NCBI RefSeq assembly: GCF_036662795.1
Contig: NZ_JBAFWZ010000026.1
Coordinates: forward strand, 1 to 46,632
Origin: Lysinibacillus_B sp036662795
Lineage (GTDB): Bacteria; Bacillota; Bacilli; Bacillales_A; Planococcaceae
Reading direction: 5' to 3'
Length of the DNA: 46,632 nt
Of the stretch, positions 33,564-42,678 are shown piece after piece (position 1 is the stretch's first letter; each line of letters begins with the position of its first letter). Position numbers and translations under genes: made by a program. Below the pieces are notes generated by a model. That model was not told the origin of the DNA. It ran no database searches and worked only from the letters and a program-made list of their open reading frames with translations.

Positions 33564-35030
33564 ATGAGTTCGAAAGGAAATGCAAAAGTAGGCTATACAA
33601 AGAGTCTTATAAAACGTCATAAAGCAAAAGGTATTAAAGCAGCGTTTATTGCGATTTTACTATCAAGCGTTACGTTCAACTTAGCTTTCGCAAAAGAAAC
33701 AGAAGATAAAGAAGAATTTAGTAAGGTTTACCATATATATAATGGTGAAGAATATATTGGAGCAGTGTCGGATCAAGAAGCTGTTCAACAATTATTAGGC
33801 GAAAAAGCGCAAGAGGCATCTCATAAGTATACAGATTTTACAGTTGATGTTGGATCCCAAGTAAAAGTAATTCCTGAGCAAGTATTCACAGTAGCTGTAA
33901 ATAATGAAGAGACATTAGCTAAACTCAATGATACTTTAGTGGTTGAAGCGGCAGCACACGCTCTTGTAATTAATGAAAAACCAGTAGCATATTTAAAAAA
34001 TGAAGCAGATTATGCAGAGACGATGAATCTATTGAAGCTTAAGTATGTTACCCAACAAGAATTAGATGCATTAAATGCGAGTAATACTACTGAACAAGCA
34101 CCGCTTTCAGAAAATAATCAAACTCGTATTGTCGAAATCTCTTTAGCAGAAGAAGTTTCAGGAGAAGCAACGTCTATTAATCCAGATCAAATTATTACGC
34201 CAGCGCAGGCTGTAGAATTATTACAAACAGGTGCGCTAGAAAAGCAAGTGTATAAAGTTCAGGAAGGCGATGTATTAGGGTCTATTGCAAAGGCACATGG
34301 TCTAAAATTAGCCCAACTACTAGCATTAAACCCAAGTATTACAGAAACGACTGTATTAAAAATCGGTCAAGAAATTAATGTGACAGTTAATAAACCTTTA
34401 GTAACGGTTAGTGTCGTTAAAGAAGCATTCCGTGTTGAGGAAATTCCATTCCAAAAGATTACGCAAAAAGATGAATCAATGATGAAAGGCGAATCTAAGG
34501 TTACACAAGAAGGGAAAAACGGTCAGCGTGAGAAGCTTCATAAAATTACGACTATCAACGGTAAAGTAACGGATGATGAAGTAATAAGTGAAGTTATAAC
34601 AGCAGAACCAGTAGATAATATTGAAGTAGTAGGAACAAAGGTAATACTATCACATGGGACAGGCTCATTTGCATGGCCAGCTGTTGGTGGATATATTTCA
34701 AGTAAAGTAGGTTCACGTTGGGGTAGACATCACAATGGAATCGATATTGCGCGTCCATCTGATTACACAATTAAAGCAACAGATAATGGTGTTGTCACAT
34801 TTGCTGGATATGACGGTACTTTTGGTAATAAGGTTGTCATAAATCATAATAATGGTTATGAAACAATTTATGCACATCTTTCCTCTATTTCAGTTTCAGT
34901 AGGACAAGTAGTTGGTCAAGGTGCTAAACTTGGTGTAATGGGCTCAACTGGCCGTTCAACGGGTGTACATTTACACTTTGAAGTGTATAAAAATGGTTCA
35001 TTGATAAACCCATTATCAGTATTGAATTAG
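33564..35030 (+). CDS. Secreted LysM-G5-M23 cell-wall endopeptidase
   Basis: 488 aa. A basic N-region and hydrophobic core (about residues 25-42, AAFIAILLSSVTFNLAFA) form a signal peptide. After a long variable region come a LysM peptidoglycan-binding domain (about 229-273), a G5 domain (about 275-350) and a C-terminal M23 zinc endopeptidase. M23 ligands are visible: H390 and D394 in HNGID, and H469-x-H471 in HLHFE. The enzyme should cut peptide cross-links outside the cell. ATG with GGAAGGGG upstream. A WalR-like box precedes its promoter and walRK follow, suggesting control by that system. Confidence 0.9.
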   Translation: MSSKGNAKVGYTKSLIKRHKAKGIKAAFIAILLSSVTFNLAFAKETEDKEEFSKVYHIYNGEEYIGAVSDQEAVQQLLGEKAQEASHKYTDFTVDVGSQVKVIPEQVFTVAVNNEETLAKLNDTLVVEAAAHALVINEKPVAYLKNEADYAETMNLLKLKYVTQQELDALNASNTTEQAPLSENNQTRIVEISLAEEVSGEATSINPDQIITPAQAVELLQTGALEKQVYKVQEGDVLGSIAKAHGLKLAQLLALNPSITETTVLKIGQEINVTVNKPLVTVSVVKEAFRVEEIPFQKITQKDESMMKGESKVTQEGKNGQREKLHKITTINGKVTDDEVISEVITAEPVDNIEVVGTKVILSHGTGSFAWPAVGGYISSKVGSRWGRHHNGIDIARPSDYTIKATDNGVVTFAGYDGTFGNKVVINHNNGYETIYAHLSSISVSVGQVVGQGAKLGVMGSTGRSTGVHLHFEVYKNGSLINPLSVLN

Positions 35031-35038
35031 TGCTATGA

Positions 35039-35069
35039 GGCAGTCCATATTTCGGGCTGCCCTTTTTTT
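35039..35069 (+). terminator. Terminator of the M23 hydrolase gene
   Basis: GGCAGTCC (35039-35046) pairs with GGGCTGCC (35054-35061) with one G-U pair, followed by TTTTTTT. Confidence 0.88.
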
Positions 35070-35260
35070 ATTTTTCTTTTTCAAATCAACTATAAAGTGA
35101 AGGTTTTTGCAGCCATTTAAAACTAGCAGATTATTATTTCCCACGAAATAATTTGGGCCTATTCGAGTTTAATGCATCTGAAGTCAAAGCATGTTAGAGT
35201 AAAAGATAGATGGATAAATCAATAAATAATGAAACTTAATTGCGAAAGGAAGATTTATAT

Positions 35261-35971
35261 ATGAATAAAACAATTTTAGTTGTGGATGATGAAAAGCCAA
35301 TCGCAGATATTATACAATTTAACTTGATTAAAGAAGGATACAATGTGATATGTGCCTATGATGGAGATGAGGCACTTGAAAAAATAGAGGAACAGCAGCC
35401 GGATTTAATGCTATTAGATATTATGTTACCAAAGCGGGACGGTATGGAAGTTTGTCGAGAAGTACGAAAAAAGTATGATTTCCCTATTATTATGCTAACT
35501 GCCAAAGGGTCTGAAATTGATAAAGTATTAGGACTTGAGATGGGTGCAGACGATTATGTAACAAAACCTTTCAGCACACGTGAGTTGATTGCACGTGTAA
35601 AAGCCAATATGCGTCGATTAAATGTTGCAGCACAGGCGGAGGAAGCAATCGAGGAGACAAATAATATTGTTGTTGGTTCTTTAACAATTCAACCCGATGC
35701 TTATCTTGTGTTAAAGCGAGAAGAATCGATTGAGTTAACACACCGTGAATTTGAACTTTTACATTATTTAGCAAAGCATATTGGCCAAGTAATGACACGT
35801 GAGCACCTTCTGCAAACGGTATGGGGCTATGATTATTTTGGAGATGTCCGTACAGTAGATGTAACGATTCGTCGTTTACGTGAAAAAATAGAAGATAACC
35901 CGAGTCATCCAACTTGGATTGTGACAAGACGTGGTGTGGGGTATTACTTACGAAATCCTGAACAGGAGTAA
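35261..35971 (+). CDS. walR: Response regulator WalR (YycF)
   Basis: 236 aa, OmpR family. It is the essential regulator of wall metabolism genes. In the receiver domain the acidic pair is DD (VVDDEKPI), the phosphoacceptor D53 lies in LMLLDIMLPKRDG, T in IIMLTAKG and K in VTKPFS. The C-terminal winged helix reads LTHREFELLHYLAKHIGQVMTREHLLQTVWGYDYFGDVRTVDVTIRRLREKI. ATG 35261 has AAAGGAAG upstream and gives MNKTILVVDDEKP as in the family. First gene of walRKHIJ, 6 bp before walK. Confidence 0.97.
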   Translation: MNKTILVVDDEKPIADIIQFNLIKEGYNVICAYDGDEALEKIEEQQPDLMLLDIMLPKRDGMEVCREVRKKYDFPIIMLTAKGSEIDKVLGLEMGADDYVTKPFSTRELIARVKANMRRLNVAAQAEEAIEETNNIVVGSLTIQPDAYLVLKREESIELTHREFELLHYLAKHIGQVMTREHLLQTVWGYDYFGDVRTVDVTIRRLREKIEDNPSHPTWIVTRRGVGYYLRNPEQE

Positions 35972-35977
35972 AAGTAC

Positions 35978-37813
35978 ATGCAGAAAGTAAGCTTTTTTAA
36001 ATCAATTCATGTAAAGCTTGTATTAATTTATATTTTATTAATTATTATTGCACTTCAAATCATCGGGCTTTATTTTTCTAAGAAGCTTGAAGAAAACTTA
36101 AAGGATAATTTCCAAAGTTCAATAACACAAAGTATGGATCTCGTACAATTTAGTATACGAGAGGAAATCTTAAAGGAACGGGATGATACGACATCACTTG
36201 AAACGAGCTTAAATGTTATTTTAAGTGAGTTTGCTACAGGTGAAGGTGCTATAAATGAAATTCGAGTAATTGATAAGCGAAACCGTGTACTTGCTACATC
36301 TGATTCGAGCAATCGTTCCATTATTGGACAAAAATCACCTGATGATATTGTACAAAAGGCCATGACTTCTGGCTATTATGAAAAGATTAAAATTGATGAG
36401 CAAACGCGTAATCGTGTCTGGCTATATGCAAAACCAATTGTAGATACGACAGGTCCTAATACAGAAATAATAGGGGCAATCTATATTGAAGCAGATATTG
36501 AGCAAGTGTTTAAGCAACTAAAGGATATTAACAGTATTTTTGCAGTTGGTACGGCGATGTCGCTTTTCATCACAATCATTCTGGGTATACTAATTGCCCG
36601 TACTATTACTCGCCCCATCTCGGATATGCGTAGACAAGCACAGGCTATGGCGAAAGGTAATTTTTCGAGAAAAGTACGCGTATATGGCACGGATGAAATC
36701 GGGCAGCTAGCGATTGCGTTTAATCATATGACGAATCGTCTACAGGAGGCTCAGTCAACAACAGAAGCAGAGCGTCGAAAGCTAGCATCTGTTTTAAGTA
36801 ATATGACGGATGGTGTTATAGCAACAGATCGTAAAGGTCGAATTATTTTAATCAATGAGCCAGCACTCAGTCAGTTACATGTTACACGTGAAACAACGCT
36901 AAATCGCCCCATTGCATCAGTTTTGGGAATAGAGCAGGATTACAGCTTTGAGGATTTAATTCATTTGAAGGAAGCGGTCAATTTAAACTTTAGTACAGCA
37001 GACACACCTTATATTTTACGTGCGAATTTTTCTGTTATTCAAAAGGAAACGGGGTTTGTTAACGGGCTTATTACTGTGCTCCATGATATTACCGAGCAAG
37101 AAAAAATTGATATGGAGCGTCGGGAATTCGTTGCCAACGTTTCGCATGAGCTTCGTACACCACTAACTACGATGCGGAGCTATTTAGAGGCATTAGCTGA
37201 TGGGGCCTGGCAGGATGAGAATATTGCACCGCAGTTTCTAAATGTGACACAAACAGAAACGGAGCGCATGATTCGTCTTGTGAATGATTTACTCCAATTA
37301 TCAAAAATGGATAGTCAGGAATATGTGTTAAATACCGACTACGTTGAATTTAATAAATTTTTTGGTCGCATTATTGACCGATTTGAAATGTCTAAGTCAC
37401 AAAATGTATCGTTTATTCGTCTATTGCCTGAGACAAGTTATTTTGTCGATATTGACACTGACAAACTTACACAGGTAATCGATAATATCATATCGAATGC
37501 ACTGAAATATTCACCAGACGGTGGAAACATTCGCTTTGGCTTCACTGTGCATGCCAATATGTTAAAAGTAATGATTTCAGATGATGGAATGGGCATTCCA
37601 AAAGAAAATGTCGGCCGCATTTTTGATCGTTTTTATCGTGTCGACCGTGCACGAGCGCGATCAATGGGTGGAACGGGCTTAGGACTAGCGATTGCACGTG
37701 AAATGATTGAAGCACATGGGGGTAAGATTTGGGCTGAAAGTGAGGAAGGAATGGGCACAACAGTTTTCTTCACATTACCTTATGAGCTAGATGAAGCGGA
37801 GGATTGGGAATGA
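35978..37813 (+). CDS. walK: Sensor histidine kinase WalK (YycG)
   Basis: 611 aa (B. subtilis 611). It phosphorylates WalR. Membrane helix 1 is near residues 13-31; an extracellular Cache/PAS-like domain of about 150 residues follows, then helix 2 (about 185-205), HAMP, an intracellular PAS (about 265-370), HisKA with phospho-acceptor H390 in ANVSHELRTPLTTM, and HATPase with DNIISNALKYSPDGG, DDGMGIPKEN and GGTGLGLAIAREM. An exact parS site lies within its PAS region. walH overlaps its stop by 4 bp. Confidence 0.97.
   Translation: MQKVSFFKSIHVKLVLIYILLIIIALQIIGLYFSKKLEENLKDNFQSSITQSMDLVQFSIREEILKERDDTTSLETSLNVILSEFATGEGAINEIRVIDKRNRVLATSDSSNRSIIGQKSPDDIVQKAMTSGYYEKIKIDEQTRNRVWLYAKPIVDTTGPNTEIIGAIYIEADIEQVFKQLKDINSIFAVGTAMSLFITIILGILIARTITRPISDMRRQAQAMAKGNFSRKVRVYGTDEIGQLAIAFNHMTNRLQEAQSTTEAERRKLASVLSNMTDGVIATDRKGRIILINEPALSQLHVTRETTLNRPIASVLGIEQDYSFEDLIHLKEAVNLNFSTADTPYILRANFSVIQKETGFVNGLITVLHDITEQEKIDMERREFVANVSHELRTPLTTMRSYLEALADGAWQDENIAPQFLNVTQTETERMIRLVNDLLQLSKMDSQEYVLNTDYVEFNKFFGRIIDRFEMSKSQNVSFIRLLPETSYFVDIDTDKLTQVIDNIISNALKYSPDGGNIRFGFTVHANMLKVMISDDGMGIPKENVGRIFDRFYRVDRARARSMGGTGLGLAIAREMIEAHGGKIWAESEEGMGTTVFFTLPYELDEAEDWE
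36880..36895. other. parS site 4 (exact consensus, inside walK)
   Basis: TGTTACACGTGAAACA matches TGTTNCACGTGAAACA at every defined position. It lies about 26 kb to the right of oriC. Confidence 0.93.
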
Positions 37814-39147
37814 AATATATAGAGCCAATCAAATCGATTGTTTTATTGTTTCTTGTCCTATTAAGTATTTATTTGACTTTTTTAATTTGGAGTTATCGAC
37901 CAGATTATAAACCAATTGAAGAACCTCAAATCGAACAAATAACAATTGGTGAGCAAAAGCACATTCAATCCGTATTGAAGCCATACAGAATGTTATTTAG
38001 ATATGAAGATAAGTATACTGGGACGGTTTCATTAGAAGAGATTAATAGAATGATGTCGCTTTTATCTGAGGTGCAGGCAGAGGATCTGAATATTGAAAAT
38101 ACAAATTTACCTGTTTCAAAAGTCAATGAAATGACTCGGACAAATGAAAGAATGACGATGTTCTTTAAAACAGAAATTCCTATTAAAGCGTTTAGCAACG
38201 TGCTCACATTCAATGATACGGAGCTACCGGAGGCAACATTCAATCGCCTAATTATCGATTGGAGTGACGTTGAAGCTTCAAAAAGAGCACAAGTATTATT
38301 TGTTAGTTTGGGAAATGAAACAGTATATCGAACAGATATAACGATAAGAGATACGGCTAAGTTTAAAGAAATATTTTTAGAGCAACCCGCAAAGTATGTT
38401 GCCTATCAGGAAGTAGAACGAAGGAATGTATTCTCACTTTATGTAGCTGAGCATCAGCAAGCTGTAATGCAATACACATATTTAATTGAAGATAGTTCAC
38501 ATGAGCCATTTAAAGAGTTATTATTTCAAGATCCGGGGCTTGTTGAGAAAACAATAGAAGATTCATTTGTAAAATATACTGATTGGATGTCATTAATTAC
38601 TTTCGATGAACATGCAAAAACAATGTACTATGTTAATCCGGTAGCAGAAAGTTTTGTCCCAATTTCAAGGTCGGATCTAGTACTCTACACGTATGATTTT
38701 ATAAATGATCATGGAGGCTTTACAGCAGATTACCGCTTAACGGCAATGAACGTAAGAAAGCATGTAACGGAATATCAGATGTATATACAAGGACTACCTG
38801 TTTATAGCAGCACATCGACTTCAACACGTATTTCGACGACTTGGGGAGAAAATCAAATATTCAGTTACCGCCGGCCGCATTACACATTAGATAATGCAAT
38901 TTATGAAACGTCCGTTGATGTGGTGCCGGGCACAGATATTATAAAGCAGCTTAAAAATCATCCAAAAATAGACTACGAAAAAATCGATGATATTGTACTA
39001 GGCTATTATTTAGATTATTCGAGAGAAGATCTTATGCAAAATACAAAGCTATTTGTTTTACAGCCTAGCTGGTTTGCAATTAGTGGGAATCAATGGACGC
39101 GAATAATGACAGAAGGAAATGAGGTGTATGGATATGGATTGGAATAA
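37810..39147 (+). CDS. walH: WalK-regulating protein WalH (YycH)
   Basis: 445 aa. A short cytoplasmic start, one membrane helix (about residues 9-27, SIVLLFLVLLSIYLTFLIW), then a large extracytoplasmic domain, as in YycH. With WalI it modulates WalK at the membrane. ATG 37810 overlaps the walK stop (ATGA) and has GGAGGATTGG upstream. It overlaps walI by 14 bp, so the operon is translationally coupled. Confidence 0.93.
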   Translation: MKYIEPIKSIVLLFLVLLSIYLTFLIWSYRPDYKPIEEPQIEQITIGEQKHIQSVLKPYRMLFRYEDKYTGTVSLEEINRMMSLLSEVQAEDLNIENTNLPVSKVNEMTRTNERMTMFFKTEIPIKAFSNVLTFNDTELPEATFNRLIIDWSDVEASKRAQVLFVSLGNETVYRTDITIRDTAKFKEIFLEQPAKYVAYQEVERRNVFSLYVAEHQQAVMQYTYLIEDSSHEPFKELLFQDPGLVEKTIEDSFVKYTDWMSLITFDEHAKTMYYVNPVAESFVPISRSDLVLYTYDFINDHGGFTADYRLTAMNVRKHVTEYQMYIQGLPVYSSTSTSTRISTTWGENQIFSYRRPHYTLDNAIYETSVDVVPGTDIIKQLKNHPKIDYEKIDDIVLGYYLDYSREDLMQNTKLFVLQPSWFAISGNQWTRIMTEGNEVYGYGLE

Positions 39148-40012
39148 AACGAAATCTATATTCATTGCCGTATTTTTAATATTAAATGCATTTCTCTATT
39201 ATCAATATTTAAGTAGTTATCAGGAGGATCAAAATAGGGAATATTTAACGAAAAATTCGATTGAAATGCTCCTCAAGGAAGATAATATAACCTTTGATTC
39301 TTTACCTAATGCAGTAGAAAATCTTCCATACATTTCTGCAAATGTTAAGAGCTACTCATATGGCGAATTACCAAAGAAAAATAACCTACAATATAATATT
39401 ATAGGTGATAATGAGCTAATCGCTACTTTTAATGAGCCAATAAAAATTCAGGATACAGCTTCACCGGCTATTTTCAAAGAATTTTTGAATCGATATGTGT
39501 ATGAGGGTGCGGCATTTGAGCTTTGGGAAATTGATGAGGAAGCAAGAACAGCGATTTTTTTCCAACGTGTAAATGATCATACACTCTACTACAATATTAA
39601 TGCAAATGGTTACGGGTATGTTAAAATTTATTGGAATACAGATGACGAGGTCATTATGTATGAGCAGACAATGCTAGAAAATATTAAACCGTCTAAGAAA
39701 AAGGAAAATATAGATCAGCCGCTGCAAATATTACAGACATTATATGCAAATGATTTACTGAAAACCAATGATAAAATAACATCGATGAAGTTAGGCTATT
39801 CAACGCTTGTACAAATCACTCAAACACAAGTATTTGCCCCTACTTGGGAAGTGCGTATAAAATCGGTTGACGGTATTGAGGAGCAATACTTTGTAGTTGA
39901 TGGTAAAGTAATCGATATGAAGCAGGAATTACAAAAAGAGGAAGATCCAATAGAAAATCAATTGAACAACGATCGAATTGACGATCAAATAGAAGAACCA
40001 GTAGAGGAATAG
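39134..40012 (+). CDS. walI: WalK-regulating protein WalI (YycI)
   Basis: 292 aa. It begins MDWNKTKSIFIAVFLILNAFLYYQYL, almost the same as the YycI family start: one membrane anchor followed by an extracytoplasmic domain. Residues after about 270 are a Glu/Asp/Gln-rich tail. Three in-frame ATGs lie close together; 39134 is chosen because GAGGTG is 7 nt upstream, whereas 39128 is too close to it. It overlaps walH by 14 bp. Confidence 0.93.
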   Translation: MDWNKTKSIFIAVFLILNAFLYYQYLSSYQEDQNREYLTKNSIEMLLKEDNITFDSLPNAVENLPYISANVKSYSYGELPKKNNLQYNIIGDNELIATFNEPIKIQDTASPAIFKEFLNRYVYEGAAFELWEIDEEARTAIFFQRVNDHTLYYNINANGYGYVKIYWNTDDEVIMYEQTMLENIKPSKKKENIDQPLQILQTLYANDLLKTNDKITSMKLGYSTLVQITQTQVFAPTWEVRIKSVDGIEEQYFVVDGKVIDMKQELQKEEDPIENQLNNDRIDDQIEEPVEE

Positions 40013-40024
40013 GGAGTTTAAACA

Positions 40025-40813
40025 ATGCAATTTAGTGTTTTAGCCAGTGGGAGTACGGGAAATGCAGTATACGTAGAAAATGATGAGCATGCCTTCCTAG
40101 TGGATGTTGGCTTAAGCGGCAAAAAAATGGAGCAGCTTTTTGCGAAAATCGACCGAGATATGAAAAAACTGACTGGGTTACTCGTTACACATGAGCATAG
40201 TGACCATATTAAAGGGTTAGGGGTAGTTGCCAGAAAGTATAAAATTCCGGTTTATGCTAATGCTAAAACATGGACGGCGATGGATGGGCTAATTGGTGAT
40301 ATTCCGACAGATTTACGCTTTCAGTTTGATATGGAGACGACAAAATCATTCGGTTCACTATCTATTCAATCGTTTGCTGTTTCACATGATGCAGCGGATC
40401 CGATGTTTTATGTATTTCATGAAAATGAACGGAAGCTAGCAGTCATTACGGATACAGGCTATGTAAGTGATCGAATGAAGGGCTATATTCGCGGTGCCGA
40501 TGCATTTGTCTTTGAAAGTAATCATGATGTTGGGATGCTACAAATGGGACGCTATCCTTGGAGTATTAAGCGTCGTATTTTAAGTGATGTTGGACACGTA
40601 TCGAATGAGGATGCAGCCGTAGCAATGAGCGAGGTTGTATTTGAAAAGCCGACGCAAATTTATTTGTCCCACTTAAGTAAAGATAATAATATGAAGGAAC
40701 TAGCACGAATGAGTGTTACACAAACCTTGCAATCTTGTGGTATTATCGCAGGCGAATTTGTCCATCTTCATGATACGGATGCAGAAGAACCTACAAAGCT
40801 TATTACAGTATAA
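40025..40813 (+). CDS. walJ: Metallo-beta-lactamase-fold hydrolase WalJ (YycJ)
   Basis: 262 aa. The dinuclear metal site motif is THEHSDHIKG with H56, H58, D60 and H61; further ligands include FAVSHDA, ITDTGY and LSHLS. The fold belongs to the metallo-beta-lactamase superfamily. The family lies at the end of the walRK operon and is thought to act as a nuclease linked to DNA processing. GGGAG precedes the ATG. A terminator follows directly. Confidence 0.94.
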   Translation: MQFSVLASGSTGNAVYVENDEHAFLVDVGLSGKKMEQLFAKIDRDMKKLTGLLVTHEHSDHIKGLGVVARKYKIPVYANAKTWTAMDGLIGDIPTDLRFQFDMETTKSFGSLSIQSFAVSHDAADPMFYVFHENERKLAVITDTGYVSDRMKGYIRGADAFVFESNHDVGMLQMGRYPWSIKRRILSDVGHVSNEDAAVAMSEVVFEKPTQIYLSHLSKDNNMKELARMSVTQTLQSCGIIAGEFVHLHDTDAEEPTKLITV

Positions 40814-40818
40814 ATGTA

Positions 40819-40851
40819 TGTGATGTCTCCATTTGGGGCATCACATTTTTT
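40819..40851 (+). terminator. walRKHIJ terminator
   Basis: TGTGATG (40819-40825) and CATCACA (40839-40845), with extra C/G pairing around an ATTT loop, are followed by six T. Confidence 0.85.
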
Positions 40852-40901
40852 AATGGTGTTTTAAAAAATTTTCATCTAATTTTAATGTTTTTTGTGTATG
40901 G

Positions 40902-40907
40902 TATAAG
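40902..40907 (+). promoter_or_regulatory. Candidate htrC -10 element
   Basis: TATAAG preceded by TGG forms an extended -10. The corresponding -35 region is only AT-rich. Confidence 0.35.
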
Positions 40908-40935
40908 TATAGACAAACAGGAGGGAATGAGACAT

Positions 40936-42258
40936 ATGAGTTATTACAATAATAATGATGAAAATCAACCCAATTTAAATACAGAGCTCACGCCACTACA
41001 GGAGCGACTAAAGCGTGAGGAAGAAGAGGCTAAAAAAAAGCGTGAGAAAAAACGAGCTGGAGGTAGCAAGGGAGGATACTTTATAAGTGGTTTATCCGGT
41101 GTCATTGTCGGTGCCTTGCTGATGTGGCTTCTTTTACCGTCACTCGTTGATCAGCTACCAGGAGGCGGAGTGGAAACGTCAGCTGGAGGGGGGGAATCTG
41201 GTGATACCGTTACCCAAAATATCTCCCTTGTGACGTCAGATGTAACATCTGCGGTGGAAAAAGTTTCGGATGCTGTAGTTGGTATTTCAAATTATCAAGA
41301 AGCAACGAATTCTCTAAATGGCTTTTGGTTTGGTCAAGGAACGCCATCTCAACAAAATGGAGAAGGCGAGCTAACAGAGGCAGGAACAGGCTCGGGAGTT
41401 ATTTATAAAATTGAGAATAATGAGGCGTATATCGTCACAAATTATCATGTAATTGAGAATGCAGAAAAGCTAGAAATTACATTATCAGACGGCTCTAAGA
41501 AAGAAGCTACACTAATTGGTGGTGACATCTGGACAGACTTAGCAGTTATTAAAGTTAAAGCAGATGGCATTAAAACGATCGCTGAATTTGGTGATTCCGA
41601 TACTTTAAAACAGGGTGAAACAGTTATTGCAATCGGAAATCCACTTGGCTTTGATTTTTACGGCTCTGTAACAACGGGAGTCATTTCTGGGAAGGATCGT
41701 GTCGTACCAGTTGACTTAGATGGTAATGGTACAGAGGATTGGCAATCAGAGGTACTACAAACGGATGCAGCGATTAATGGTGGTAATAGTGGCGGAGCAT
41801 TAGTTAATATTAATGGGAATCTAATCGGAATCAATTCAATGAAAATCGCCGATGCAAATGTAGAAGGCTTAGGATTTGCAATTCCGATTAACACTGTAAT
41901 TCCAATTATTAATCAGCTGGAGGAAAGTGGTCAGGTAAAACGTCCTGCAATGGGCATTTCACTAATGGACTTAACGGATATTCCGTCATTCTACCAAAAA
42001 CAAACGCTACAATTACCTGGCGATATTACAACGGGGGTTGTCGTAGCTGAAGTTGTAAAAGGTTCTGCAGCAGCGGATGCAGGTATGGAGCAATATGACG
42101 TCATTGTTGAGATGGATGGTCAGCCAGTCGAAAGTGTGATTGATCTTCGTCAGCACCTATACACAAAAACGAAAATCGGTGACACATTAAAAGTGAAAGT
42201 TGTGAGAGCAGGAAAAACAGTCGATCTGCAGCTAGTGTTAAAAGAAAGTACAACATAG
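40936..42258 (+). CDS. htrC: HtrA-like membrane serine protease HtrC (YyxA/YycK)
   Basis: 440 aa. A charged cytoplasmic start and one membrane helix (about residues 48-72) are followed by an extracytoplasmic S1C protease domain. The catalytic triad is H171 (NYHVIENAE), D201 (WTDLAVIKV) and S285 (GGNSGGAL). One C-terminal PDZ domain (about 340-435) follows. HtrA proteins degrade or refold damaged exported proteins. ATG 40936 is about 10 nt after GGAGGG; the upstream ATG at 40927 is too close. It follows the wal operon but has its own promoter region. Confidence 0.93.
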   Translation: MSYYNNNDENQPNLNTELTPLQERLKREEEEAKKKREKKRAGGSKGGYFISGLSGVIVGALLMWLLLPSLVDQLPGGGVETSAGGGESGDTVTQNISLVTSDVTSAVEKVSDAVVGISNYQEATNSLNGFWFGQGTPSQQNGEGELTEAGTGSGVIYKIENNEAYIVTNYHVIENAEKLEITLSDGSKKEATLIGGDIWTDLAVIKVKADGIKTIAEFGDSDTLKQGETVIAIGNPLGFDFYGSVTTGVISGKDRVVPVDLDGNGTEDWQSEVLQTDAAINGGNSGGALVNINGNLIGINSMKIADANVEGLGFAIPINTVIPIINQLEESGQVKRPAMGISLMDLTDIPSFYQKQTLQLPGDITTGVVVAEVVKGSAAADAGMEQYDVIVEMDGQPVESVIDLRQHLYTKTKIGDTLKVKVVRAGKTVDLQLVLKESTT

Positions 42259-42296
42259 TTGTGGATAACTATGGATAAGTGAATAAGTCTGTGCAC

Positions 42297-42339
42297 AACA
42301 AGTAGGGAATGAAATAGCTTTTCTTCCCTACTTGTTTTA
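42297..42339 (+). terminator. htrC terminator
   Basis: AACAAGTAGGGAA (42297-42309) and TTCCCTACTTGTT (42324-42336) form a perfect 13-bp stem followed by TTTAT. Confidence 0.8.
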
Positions 42340-42423
42340 TGTTTGTTACAATGGGTTGTGGATAACATTCGTATATTTGTGTATAAGTTTGTGGGAATTT
42401 TTAAATTTTGGAGGATTGCAAAA

Positions 42424-42588
42424 ATGAAAAAATTTAGCTGTGAAAACCATATAGATCACGCTTTAGACATGTTCGTGGCAGAGAAAGAGGAGTTCCCAAT
42501 TATGGATAAGCTTTCGGATGAGGAGAAGTTATCCACAAAATGCTCATACTGTGAAGAGCAGGCAACATATATTGTATCAAGTAAATAA
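42424..42588 (+). CDS. CxxH/CxxC family small protein
   Basis: 54 aa. It starts MKKFSCENHIDHALDMFV, with C6-x-x-H9, and has CSYC near residues 42-45, a pattern that could bind zinc. This matches a small family found next to rlmH in Bacillales; function unknown. ATG 42424 has TTGGAGG upstream. The frame extends back to 42343 through a DnaA-box region without an SD. A perfect DnaA box lies in its own codons. Confidence 0.85.
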   Translation: MKKFSCENHIDHALDMFVAEKEEFPIMDKLSDEEKLSTKCSYCEEQATYIVSSK

Positions 42589-42678
42589 CTTTACACAATA
42601 TATAGAAAACACCTGTTGATATGTGGATAACTTTTGTGGATAATTTGTTTGTAAATGAATTGTAAAGGTGGATAAGTT

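Larger units (their letters stand above)
42260..42675. other. DnaA-box cluster around the htrC-rlmH junction
   Basis: Perfect DnaA boxes lie at 42260-42268, 42357-42365, 42529-42537, 42622-42630 and 42635-42643. One-mismatch boxes lie at 42270-42278, 42378-42386, 42501-42509 and 42667-42675. The cluster spans both intergenic gaps and the small CxxH/CxxC gene between them; the last box overlaps the rlmH SD. B. subtilis, as I recall, has a DnaA-box cluster at the same locus (yydA is rlmH). Confidence 0.82.

Noticed and set aside
37690..37705. Possible fifth parS in walK
   Set aside because: About 12/16 with mismatches on both arms; the palindrome is broken.
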